Positions 1 to 5,208 of a DNA stretch of 7,434 bases are shown here, in pieces. The notes under the pieces are model-generated. The model saw only the letters and a list, made by a program, of their open reading frames with translations. It was not told the DNA's origin and did no database searches. Source of the DNA: Methanomicrobia archaeon LH_S13 (GTDB lineage Archaea; Halobacteriota; Syntropharchaeia; Alkanophagales; Methanospirareceae); NCBI GenBank assembly GCA_023659785.1, contig JAGXOR010000065.1, positions 1-7,434 of the forward strand. Direction: 5' to 3'. Position 1 is the stretch's first letter. Each line of letters starts with the position of its first letter. A program made the position numbers and the translations under genes.

Positions 1-100
1 ATTAATAGTATCATACGAAGAGGTTTGAAACAAAATGTTTAAATCTCATAACCTGGTGGTTAAAAGCTAAAATTAGGATATCCCAAAAAGAATTCAAGAT

Positions 101-110
101 AAAAAAACAT
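101..110 (-). terminator. T-rich putative transcription stop after the potassium channel gene
   Basis: Directly after the stop codon of the channel gene the minus strand reads ATGTTTTTTTATC, a run of seven T. Archaeal RNA polymerase often terminates at such T runs without a hairpin, and I see no convincing hairpin here. The rest of positions 1-100 shows no supported gene, only a short plus-strand reading of 11 codons that looks like chance. Confidence 0.4.
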
Positions 111-1064
111 TTAGCAGGAAGAAGCTATTACCACCAAATAATCCCCCTCCTCCAGCATAGCATCAGCCGCGAACTCGAAAATAAACCTTCCCCTTTTGTA
201 CAACGCAATCACCTTCTCACCCGCACTTAGCGTCATATCCGCCAACCTCGTTCTCCCGCCCACTTTTACTTGTTTCAGGTCAAACCCTTCAACCGATGTC
301 GTAGCATCCATAATGAAATTCACAACTATGGGCTCAGTAACCGCGTGAGCAAGGAATCGCCCGCTTATCTCCGCATAAGATATTATATGGTTAATCCCAG
401 CCCCACGCATCATCTCCACGCGCTCCCGCGCCTCGCATGTCGCAACGATTTTTATACCGGGATTCAGTCTCCGGGTTACGAGAGCAATCATTATCGTCTC
501 AGAATCGTTCTCCAGAGGTATCATCATCGTCCTTGCATCTTTGATCCCGCATCTATTCAACGTCTCGCTCTTTGTCGGGTCTCCACTAATATGCGGTATC
601 TCACGTGCATTCAGCTCTGCTTGATCCAATTCGCTACCCACCACCAAAAACTCCTCATTTTCGTTCCGTAGCTCTCTTATCGCCTCTTCTGCTTTGGTAT
701 TCCAGCCCACAATAATGGTATGCTTCTTCATCTTCACCGCTCCAGACCCAAGTAATTTTTTTAATTGACTCTTAGTAGAAAAGGATACAAGCTGTTCAAT
801 TACATACGCAATGGTTCCTATTCCACCCAATGCAACCAGCACAAATGTAATCCGTCCACCCGTGTTTTTTGGCGTGAAATCACCGTACCCCACGGTCGTA
901 ATCGTCACGATTACCCAGTAGATAGCATCCCATAACCCTTTCTTTTCAAAATATGAAAATGCTATGGAGCCAAATATGAGTACGAAAAGGAGTAGGGATA
1001 GAATCCTGAATTTATCTACGTGTCGCCTTAAAGTTCTTATCCTGTTTATCAGCCATATCAACAT
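111..1064 (-). CDS. MthK-like potassium channel with RCK (TrkA-N/TrkA-C) domain
   Basis: Predicted ligand-gated potassium channel of the cell membrane, 317 residues, close to the usual MthK length. TM1 lies at about residues 21-38. The pore helix and a textbook selectivity filter TTVGYGD follow at 56-62, and TM2 is at about 72-93. A cytoplasmic RCK domain starts near 115 (HTIIVGW, then GDPT near 161-164 and ENDSET near 185-190), and a TrkA-C-type lobe covers about 255-317. Channels of this family open as tetramers when Ca2+ or other ligands bind an octameric RCK ring. In my by-eye alignment, one of the two acidic residues of the MthK Ca2+ site (MthK E210) is Thr209 here while the second (E212) is Glu211, so the ligand may differ. 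The ATG at 1064 is preceded by AAGGAG (1082-1077), which overlaps the end of the upstream spermidine synthase. The 6-nt gap indicates co-transcription. Family call is firm; ligand unknown. Confidence 0.93.
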   Translation of the reverse strand: MLIWLINRIRTLRRHVDKFRILSLLLFVLIFGSIAFSYFEKKGLWDAIYWVIVTITTVGYGDFTPKNTGGRITFVLVALGGIGTIAYVIEQLVSFSTKSQLKKLLGSGAVKMKKHTIIVGWNTKAEEAIRELRNENEEFLVVGSELDQAELNAREIPHISGDPTKSETLNRCGIKDARTMMIPLENDSETIMIALVTRRLNPGIKIVATCEARERVEMMRGAGINHIISYAEISGRFLAHAVTEPIVVNFIMDATTSVEGFDLKQVKVGGRTRLADMTLSAGEKVIALYKRGRFIFEFAADAMLEEGDYLVVIASSC

Positions 1065-1070
1065 CTTATT

Positions 1071-1577
1071 TTAATACTCCTTAATTATTATCGGTTTATC
1101 AATCGTATTTATAAGCTGCGTATTTTCCATATCTTTTATAAGCCATGGAGGAAGTGCGAAGAGCGAAAAATGTGTCTTTTCGCTGTATGTGTTTGTTTCG
1201 ATAGCCGCTAAGACATCTGCAATCTCTGTTTCACTTATTTGCAGTGGGTCATAACGTTTGGATGCGATTGCGAACCCCCACTGCCCGAAACTTGGTATAT
1301 ACTGCGCATACATCCGAACAATCGGAAATCGTGACTGTCGCAGGGTGTTTGCAATTATCACGTGTCCATCAGCACCTAACGCCCAGTCTGCCTGCGTAGC
1401 CTGCGTAGCCATTATCCCATTTTCATCCAGCAAAGAATAAACGTCATTATAGAACTCCAGCGAATAAAAAGTTGCGAGAATATCGTTGTTGGGGTCAGGC
1501 AGATCTAAAATAACGAGGTCGAACTTTTTACTGTCCATAAGCGCTTCTTCTATATTTTCTTCCGTCCATCGCCACAT
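1071..1577 (-). CDS. C-terminal part of membrane spermidine synthase (frameshifted fragment)
   Basis: This 168-residue frame carries the C-terminal half of the aminopropyltransferase catalytic domain. FDLVILDLPDP holds the Asp that the family uses for catalysis and polyamine binding, and it is followed by the usual FYSLEFYND helix and GIMATQATQ strand. The Rossmann core with the decarboxylated-SAM motif lies in the overlapping upstream frame (2829-1528), and neither piece could be an enzyme alone. The ATG at 1577 has no Shine-Dalgarno site and is probably not used. The native product would join the upstream frame at the DGRKY/IEEAL region, around 1552-1562, giving about 575 residues. A single extra base, for example in the A4 run at 1558-1555 of the minus strand, explains the break. 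It may be a sequencing or assembly error, a real lesion, or less likely a programmed +1 shift. Confidence 0.8.
   Translation of the reverse strand: MWRWTEENIEEALMDSKKFDLVILDLPDPNNDILATFYSLEFYNDVYSLLDENGIMATQATQADWALGADGHVIIANTLRQSRFPIVRMYAQYIPSFGQWGFAIASKRYDPLQISETEIADVLAAIETNTYSEKTHFSLFALPPWLIKDMENTQLINTIDKPIIIKEY
1392..1409. repeat. Perfect 9-bp tandem duplication inside the spermidine synthase
   Basis: CTGCGTAGC occurs twice in direct succession (1392-1400 and 1401-1409). On the coding strand it gives the residue pattern ATQATQ in the strand after the catalytic loop. Related enzymes usually have a single copy of a similar V/A-T-Q motif here, so this looks like an in-frame 3-residue duplication. 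Confidence 0.6.
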
Positions 1578-2829
1578 ACTTATATCTATGGTCTTTCCAT
1601 GAATCGTTGTGTATGCTTACCAAATATTTCTTTGATATTTCTATTACTTCGGGGTCTAAATCCACGAGTGTTATGTTTCCTATTTTATCATCAGAGAATC
1701 TCGTTATTACTTCTAATACGCCGAGGTCGCCACCACCAATGATGAGGACATCAAGATTATGTTTATCCGCTTTACTCAGTAAAGTAACTGCGGCGGGTAA
1801 TACCAGCGCCTCCGAATATGGCTCATCATCACTCTCGGATATTTGCACTCTACCATCCAGGAACAAAACACGTCCAAGAATATCGTGGTCTATTACCGTT
1901 ATCGCCTGGTATCTGCTCTGTGTTCGCTCAAGGATAACCTGTCCACGATACAAATCCCCAACCGTGGTATATTCCAACTGCTCTGCTTTGTGGTAGCCCA
2001 TAGCAAAGAGAGAGAGAAAAAGAGCAATTATTATAACTATAATAACCGAAATAATCTTTCGATTAGTTCGATTTTTGTTCTTTGAAGAGAGTGGCTTTGA
2101 AGGGCTATCAGAACTCCGAAAGAATATCATGAACAGTGCCACACTCACTGCTCCTGTTGTATTCAGGATTCCGCCGGTGTGTACTGTCGCTATTGAGCCG
2201 AGTAGAGGAATCATTATGAGCCCGGCAGAAATCGCCCCGAAGATCCCTCCTATGGTATCCAGAAAATATGAATATCCGGATACTTCGCCAATTTTTTCCG
2301 TTTTGTATTTTGATTTTGATTTTGATTTTGATAAGATGTTTATAGCTACCGGAAGTTCGCCGCCCATCAATACGGCGGGGAAGAGCAAAATGCACGAGCT
2401 GTAAAATAAAAGAACATGCCACGAAGTGAGTTTGAGCCCGATAAATTCGAATGCGTAAATTATTCCGTCAGTTAGCATCCACGTATCGCAAAGTGCAAGT
2501 CTCCTCGTGGCTGGCACGATAACAAGAGAAATAAGGGCAATAAGCGTTTCTAATATGAAGAGTAGGAGGAATGGATTTTTTGTTCTATCTGAGAGTTTGC
2601 CGATGACAAGGCTTCCAACAGCGAGACCGCCCATTATCGAAGCTAAAACTATCGAGCCGGAATAAAAAGAAGAGCCGAGAAGTAGTGTAAATTCCCTTAA
2701 AAGGACGACTTCGTATATCATCGCTGCGGCTCCAGTGGAAAGAAGAGTTATTGTAATGACCACGAATACGGCTGTATGATAAGCTTTTACAGGGTTGTGG
2801 GGCAGAGTCCCAAATCTATTTACTGTCAT
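1528..2829 (-). CDS. N-terminal part of membrane-fused spermidine synthase (7 TM + Rossmann core, frameshifted)
   Basis: This 433-residue frame encodes an integral membrane domain joined to a polyamine aminopropyltransferase core. Helices lie at about residues 18-40, 58-78, 86-106, 137-157, 187-210, 216-236 and 260-278. The catalytic domain begins near 290: YQAITV, LFLDGRVQISE (322-332), EPYSEAL (336-342), the nucleotide motif GGGDLG (365-370, usually GGGDGG) and VDLDPEVIEISKKYL (389-403). The frame fails just after DGRKY (422-426) and ends seven codons later, while the missing part continues in the +1 frame down to 1071. Known membrane-fused members transfer an aminopropyl group from decarboxylated SAM to putrescine or a similar diamine; the role of the membrane part is not established. 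The ATG at 2829 has no clear Shine-Dalgarno site, so the mRNA may be almost leaderless. The next gene downstream is a potassium channel 6 nt after the second fragment. Confidence 0.85.
   Translation of the reverse strand: MTVNRFGTLPHNPVKAYHTAVFVVITITLLSTGAAAMIYEVVLLREFTLLLGSSFYSGSIVLASIMGGLAVGSLVIGKLSDRTKNPFLLLFILETLIALISLVIVPATRRLALCDTWMLTDGIIYAFEFIGLKLTSWHVLLFYSSCILLFPAVLMGGELPVAINILSKSKSKSKYKTEKIGEVSGYSYFLDTIGGIFGAISAGLIMIPLLGSIATVHTGGILNTTGAVSVALFMIFFRSSDSPSKPLSSKNKNRTNRKIISVIIVIIIALFLSLFAMGYHKAEQLEYTTVGDLYRGQVILERTQSRYQAITVIDHDILGRVLFLDGRVQISESDDEPYSEALVLPAAVTLLSKADKHNLDVLIIGGGDLGVLEVITRFSDDKIGNITLVDLDPEVIEISKKYLVSIHNDSWKDHRYKYVAMDGRKYRRSAYGQ
2308..2331. repeat. Four-copy hexamer microsatellite (TTTTGA)4 within the spermidine synthase membrane domain
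   Basis: Four perfect copies of TTTTGA, preceded by an imperfect copy at 2301-2307. On the coding strand this is (TCAAAA)n and gives a Ser-Lys run (SKSKSKSK, residues 167-174) in the loop between two membrane helices. A hexamer unit keeps the frame when copies are gained or lost, so it would vary loop length rather than switch the gene off. Confidence 0.85.
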
Positions 2830-2856
2830 AGTGTTATGTGAATATCGATAAAACAG

Positions 2857-2866
2857 TTTTTTAAAA
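2857..2866 (-). promoter_or_regulatory. Possible TATA element of the spermidine synthase / channel unit
   Basis: The minus strand reads TTTTAAAAAA, centred about 32 nt before the ATG at 2829. An archaeal start 25-27 nt downstream would leave a leader of only a few bases, which fits the absence of a Shine-Dalgarno site. The region is AT-rich, so this is weak evidence. Confidence 0.3.
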
Positions 2867-2903
2867 TTGTTAAAAAATAAAAGAAGAGGAAATAGTCCTC
2901 TTC
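2867..2903 (-). terminator. Hairpin plus T-tract after the lipoprotein gene
   Basis: On the minus strand an 8-bp perfect stem (arms 2903-2896 and 2890-2883, GAAGAGGA pairing with TCCTCTTC) with a 5-nt loop is followed at once by TTTTATTTTTTAA. This is the layout of an intrinsic terminator. It lies 42 nt past the lipoprotein stop codon and before the spermidine synthase, so it would separate the two units. Confidence 0.6.
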
Positions 2904-2944
2904 ATATTTCGTATTTACTTATACAGCACTTATAGCGGTTTGAT

Positions 2945-3841
2945 TCACTTCGGCATCATTGGAAACTCCGCGGCACTTTCTGCCTCTTTTGGCAATTCTA
3001 TCGTCACTGGCTCGTTATAATCGTGGAAAACTATGCTGGTTCTCTGGTCCATCGTCATTGTAAATTTCTCCTTCGTCTCATCTCGTAGTTTCAAGTTCTC
3101 CGAGCTCATCACCATTTTTAATTGCATTTCTGTTTTCATCGGGAACTTCGTATCCTTTGCAATCCATTGCTTTATAGACATCTCCTTTATCATTTTTCCT
3201 ATGTCGAAGCTATCGTTTTGTTGCAGGCGTTGCATTAGTTCGCTCAGCCGAGCTTGCTTCATCACGGTCTCCCAGTGCTTCTCGATGTCAGGCGTGAGTT
3301 TTAGCACATAGCAATCCACATCGTTCACCTTTTCATCTTCTAATTGTTCCATTTCTGAAACGTTCAGCAGTTCCATTTGCTGCTCTACCTGGTTCTGCGA
3401 TTCCCAGAATTCCTTGTATCCCTCGGGCATTTCCACCTTTCTCCATTGCGCTGGCATCTTTGGAATACCCTCCCTCTTCGTGTACATGGTGTTATTGATG
3501 AAATACATGTCCATCTTCATTTCCTTTGTCTCACTGGGCATTTTCATCGTCGTCGTCATCTCCTGATTCATTTTTTTGTTTATATTGTCCACTACGCCAT
3601 TTCCAGTGCTTAGCCTCGTCATCTCTGTTTCACCAGTCTCGTTGCTTATTTGTATGTTCTGTGTCATATTCATATCAAACGTGTAAGTATCTATGCTTTC
3701 AGTAGTAGCAAGAGCCATCTCTTTTATTTCCACTGTACTCATTCGCTCCTCTTCAACGCATCCTGCAAGCATCGCAACTGCTACGATTGCAACTACGACT
3801 ATTAATCCTGCAATTGTTTTTGTTTTTGTTTTCCTTTTCAT
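2945..3841 (-). CDS. Met-rich secreted lipoprotein, LolA/LppX-like fold (tentative)
   Basis: Predicted cell-surface lipoprotein of 298 residues. A Lys/Arg-rich start is followed by a hydrophobic segment and the lipobox LAGC, with the lipidated Cys at residue 28 counted from the ATG at 3841. A frame-consistent GTG at 3850 touches the Shine-Dalgarno site directly, whereas AGGAGGTG is correctly spaced from the ATG at 3841, so I chose the latter. The mature part has the alternating short-strand pattern (TYTFDMNM, YFINNTMYTK, DCYVLKLTPD, KTEMQLKMVMS) and the closing FHDYNEPVTIELP strand seen in LolA/LppX/DUF6612-type half-barrel proteins. That fold assignment is inference. About 31 of 298 residues are Met, and there are at least five N-X-S/T sequons. 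No enzymatic motif is visible. It has its own TATA box and a terminator, so it is probably a single-gene unit; its cargo or partner is unknown. Confidence 0.85.
   Translation of the reverse strand: MKRKTKTKTIAGLIVVVAIVAVAMLAGCVEEERMSTVEIKEMALATTESIDTYTFDMNMTQNIQISNETGETEMTRLSTGNGVVDNINKKMNQEMTTTMKMPSETKEMKMDMYFINNTMYTKREGIPKMPAQWRKVEMPEGYKEFWESQNQVEQQMELLNVSEMEQLEDEKVNDVDCYVLKLTPDIEKHWETVMKQARLSELMQRLQQNDSFDIGKMIKEMSIKQWIAKDTKFPMKTEMQLKMVMSSENLKLRDETKEKFTMTMDQRTSIVFHDYNEPVTIELPKEAESAAEFPMMPK
3817..3832. repeat. Short hexamer repeat (TTTTTG)2+ in the lipoprotein signal region
   Basis: Two perfect TTTTTG units at 3817-3828 and a partial third. On the coding strand they produce the KTKTKT run just before the hydrophobic segment of the signal peptide. 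It resembles the TTTTGA hexamer repeat in the neighbouring spermidine synthase gene. Confidence 0.6.
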
Positions 3842-3846
3842 TTTTT

Positions 3847-3856
3847 TCACCTCCTT
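3847..3856 (-). promoter_or_regulatory. Strong Shine-Dalgarno site deciding the lipoprotein start
   Basis: The minus strand reads AAAAGGAGGTGAAAAAAATG, a long match to the 16S anti-SD. The spacing to the ATG at 3841 is about 6 nt, while the GTG at 3850 lies inside the site. This favours the shorter protein. Confidence 0.75.
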
Positions 3857-3874
3857 TTAATGAAAAAATTCTTT

Positions 3875-3885
3875 ATTTTATATAG
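3875..3885 (-). promoter_or_regulatory. TATA box of the lipoprotein gene
   Basis: The minus strand reads ACTATATAAAATAAAG, a near-ideal archaeal TATA element. A start 25-27 nt downstream would fall at about 3854-3858, just before or at the Shine-Dalgarno site. It sits in the divergent region shared with the RNase-domain operon. Confidence 0.6.
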
Positions 3886-3899
3886 TATTAGTCCGTGGT

Positions 3900-3939
3900 G
3901 TAAATACTTTTGATGTTGTAGAGAAAAAGAAGAGGAGGG
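3900..3939 (+). promoter_or_regulatory. Possible promoter and Shine-Dalgarno site of the three-gene operon
   Basis: A weak TATA-like TAAATACTTT (3901-3910) is followed about 25 nt later by a purine-rich stretch. GAGGAGGGA (3931-3939) is a good Shine-Dalgarno site 10 nt before the TTG at 3950. The SD is convincing; the TATA element is not strong. Confidence 0.4.
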
Positions 3940-3949
3940 AGCAGGAAGC

Positions 3950-4477
3950 TTGCGATTCGTAATTGACCGAATGTTAGGAAAGTTAAGCACATGGCTGCGT
4001 GTCCTTGGATATGATACTGTTTACGCGGCGGAAGTAAACGGTAAAATCGGTGCAGGTAATGAAGACGAGGATAGAGCCCTTGTCGCCTTGGCAGAACACG
4101 AGACACGAATATTGCTCACTCGAGATAAAAATCTCGCATTGGCCGCGATGAAAAGAGATGTGCAGTGCGTTAAAATAGAAACAGACGATGTGATGGAACA
4201 ATTGAAAGAGTTGCTTCAGCATAGCATAAACATAAACCTCGAACCCGTTCCGGTCAGGTGTAGCGAGTGCAATGCGGGAATAAGGAAAATAGAAGAAGGA
4301 GAAGAGGATATACTGAGAGAGAAGAACTATGTGCCGAAGAGCATGATAGGGAAGTGGGATTTCTGGGTTTGCCCACGTTGCGGTAGGATATACTGGGAAG
4401 GAAGTCACTGGAGAAATATGAGAGAGAAGCTGAGGCAAAACCTTTTATTAAAAAGAAATGCTTTACCAAAAGAATAA
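3950..4477 (+). CDS. Mut7-C RNase-domain (PIN-like) protein with C-terminal zinc ribbon, DUF82/COG1656
   Basis: 175 residues, the normal size for this family. The N-terminal part is PIN-like: FVIDRMLGKLSTWLRVLGYDT (3-23) is the family signature and ILLTRDKNL (54-62) is the third strand with its acidic residue. Candidate metal ligands are D6, D41 and D59. The C-terminal part is a zinc ribbon with CSEC (104-107) and CPRC (141-144), followed by the family motif GSHW (151-154). The domain is predicted to be a nuclease, by homology with PIN domains and the C-terminus of animal Mut-7; I know of no defined physiological substrate. The start is TTG with a good Shine-Dalgarno site upstream. Its TAA shares one base with the ATG of endonuclease V, so the two are translationally coupled. 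Family is firm, activity inferred. Confidence 0.9.
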   Translation: MRFVIDRMLGKLSTWLRVLGYDTVYAAEVNGKIGAGNEDEDRALVALAEHETRILLTRDKNLALAAMKRDVQCVKIETDDVMEQLKELLQHSININLEPVPVRCSECNAGIRKIEEGEEDILREKNYVPKSMIGKWDFWVCPRCGRIYWEGSHWRNMREKLRQNLLLKRNALPKE

Positions 4478-5208
4478 TGAAACCCTCCGAAGAACTGTAT
4501 CGCATACAGGAAGAAATCGCATCAAAAACTGTAATAGACGATGAAATTAAAACAAGTCCAAAAGAAATAAAATTGATTGCAGGTGCAGACCAGGCTTTCT
4601 TCTACGAATCAAAAACCGATACGGAAGACAAAGATAGACAAGAGAAAATAATATCCGCAGTTGTAGTGCTTGAATACCCTTCCATGAAGTTTGTCAATTT
4701 TTCTTACTCTGTGATGCCTGTGGATTTCCCTTATATCTCCGGGCTTCTTTCATTCCGAGAAGCGCCAGCTATAATAAATGCTTTTTATGTCTTGGAAAGC
4801 AAAAACAAGCCTGACCTGTTAGTGATAGATGGCTGTGGAATAAACCATCCAAGATTTGCGGGTTTAGCCACGCATGTAGGTGTTACTTTGGACTTGGCAA
4901 CCATAGGCGTGGCAAAGAACCTCCTTTGCGGCGATGGAGAAGTGCCAACCGAAGAAGGCGAAGAGAGCGTGATAAAATACAAAGGCGAAGATATTGGCTA
5001 TTATCTTAAGAGCAAGAAAGGTTGTAAGCCAATAATAATCGCACCAGGGCATAAAGTATCACTAAAAAACTCGCTACAGTTGATAAAAAATTGCATCCGC
5101 AAGCATAAACTACCTGAACCCACACGAATGGCGCATTTATATGCGAATAAGATAAAGAAGGAATTAATAATAAGAAGGAGAGAGGAAAGTGAGAGAAACA
5201 GAAAATAA
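4477..5208 (+). CDS. nfi: Endonuclease V (deoxyinosine 3'-endonuclease)
   Basis: 243 residues. Endonuclease V cuts the second phosphodiester bond 3' of deoxyinosine in DNA (some members act on inosine in RNA) and starts repair of deaminated adenine. The four blocks of the family are visible: GADQAFF with D38, PYISGLLSFREAPAI (85-99) with the wedge Tyr86 and catalytic Glu95, DGCGINHPRFAGLATHVGV (118-136) with D118 and H124, and APGHKVSLKNSL (189-200). All catalytic metal ligands are in place, so it should be active. The C-terminal tail is strongly basic (KIKKELIIRRREESERNRK). Its ATG overlaps the TAA of the upstream gene (TAATG) and has no obvious Shine-Dalgarno site, so translation probably depends on coupling. 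Its last 20 bases overlap the Dop-like gene. Confidence 0.95.
   Translation: MKPSEELYRIQEEIASKTVIDDEIKTSPKEIKLIAGADQAFFYESKTDTEDKDRQEKIISAVVVLEYPSMKFVNFSYSVMPVDFPYISGLLSFREAPAIINAFYVLESKNKPDLLVIDGCGINHPRFAGLATHVGVTLDLATIGVAKNLLCGDGEVPTEEGEESVIKYKGEDIGYYLKSKKGCKPIIIAPGHKVSLKNSLQLIKNCIRKHKLPEPTRMAHLYANKIKKELIIRRREESERNRK
5175..5191 (+). promoter_or_regulatory. Shine-Dalgarno site and GTG start of the Dop-like gene, inside endonuclease V
   Basis: AAGGAG (5175-5180) precedes the GTG at 5189 by 8 nt, all within the endonuclease V coding sequence. The conserved N-terminal GVEHEY motif begins only ten residues after this GTG and no ATG lies in between, so this start is well supported. Confidence 0.8.

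Noticed and set aside
1..100. Possible small gene or structured RNA at the left edge, including the near-palindrome GTTTGAAAC
   Set aside because: The only frame is 11 codons long and the palindrome is short and imperfect in an AT-rich stretch; chance explains it.
2075..2422. Frames on both strands across the synthase membrane domain
   Set aside because: They overlap the hexamer repeat and membrane helices of the synthase in other frames and show no family features.
3842..3850. GTG at 3850 as start of the lipoprotein
   Set aside because: It lies within the Shine-Dalgarno sequence, leaving no spacing; the ATG at 3841 has proper spacing and still gives a complete signal peptide.
3983..4438. 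Long minus-strand reading frame of about 150 codons opposite the RNase-domain gene
   Set aside because: It is antisense to a well-recognised protein family, has no family signature and no Shine-Dalgarno site; the composition follows from the opposite strand.
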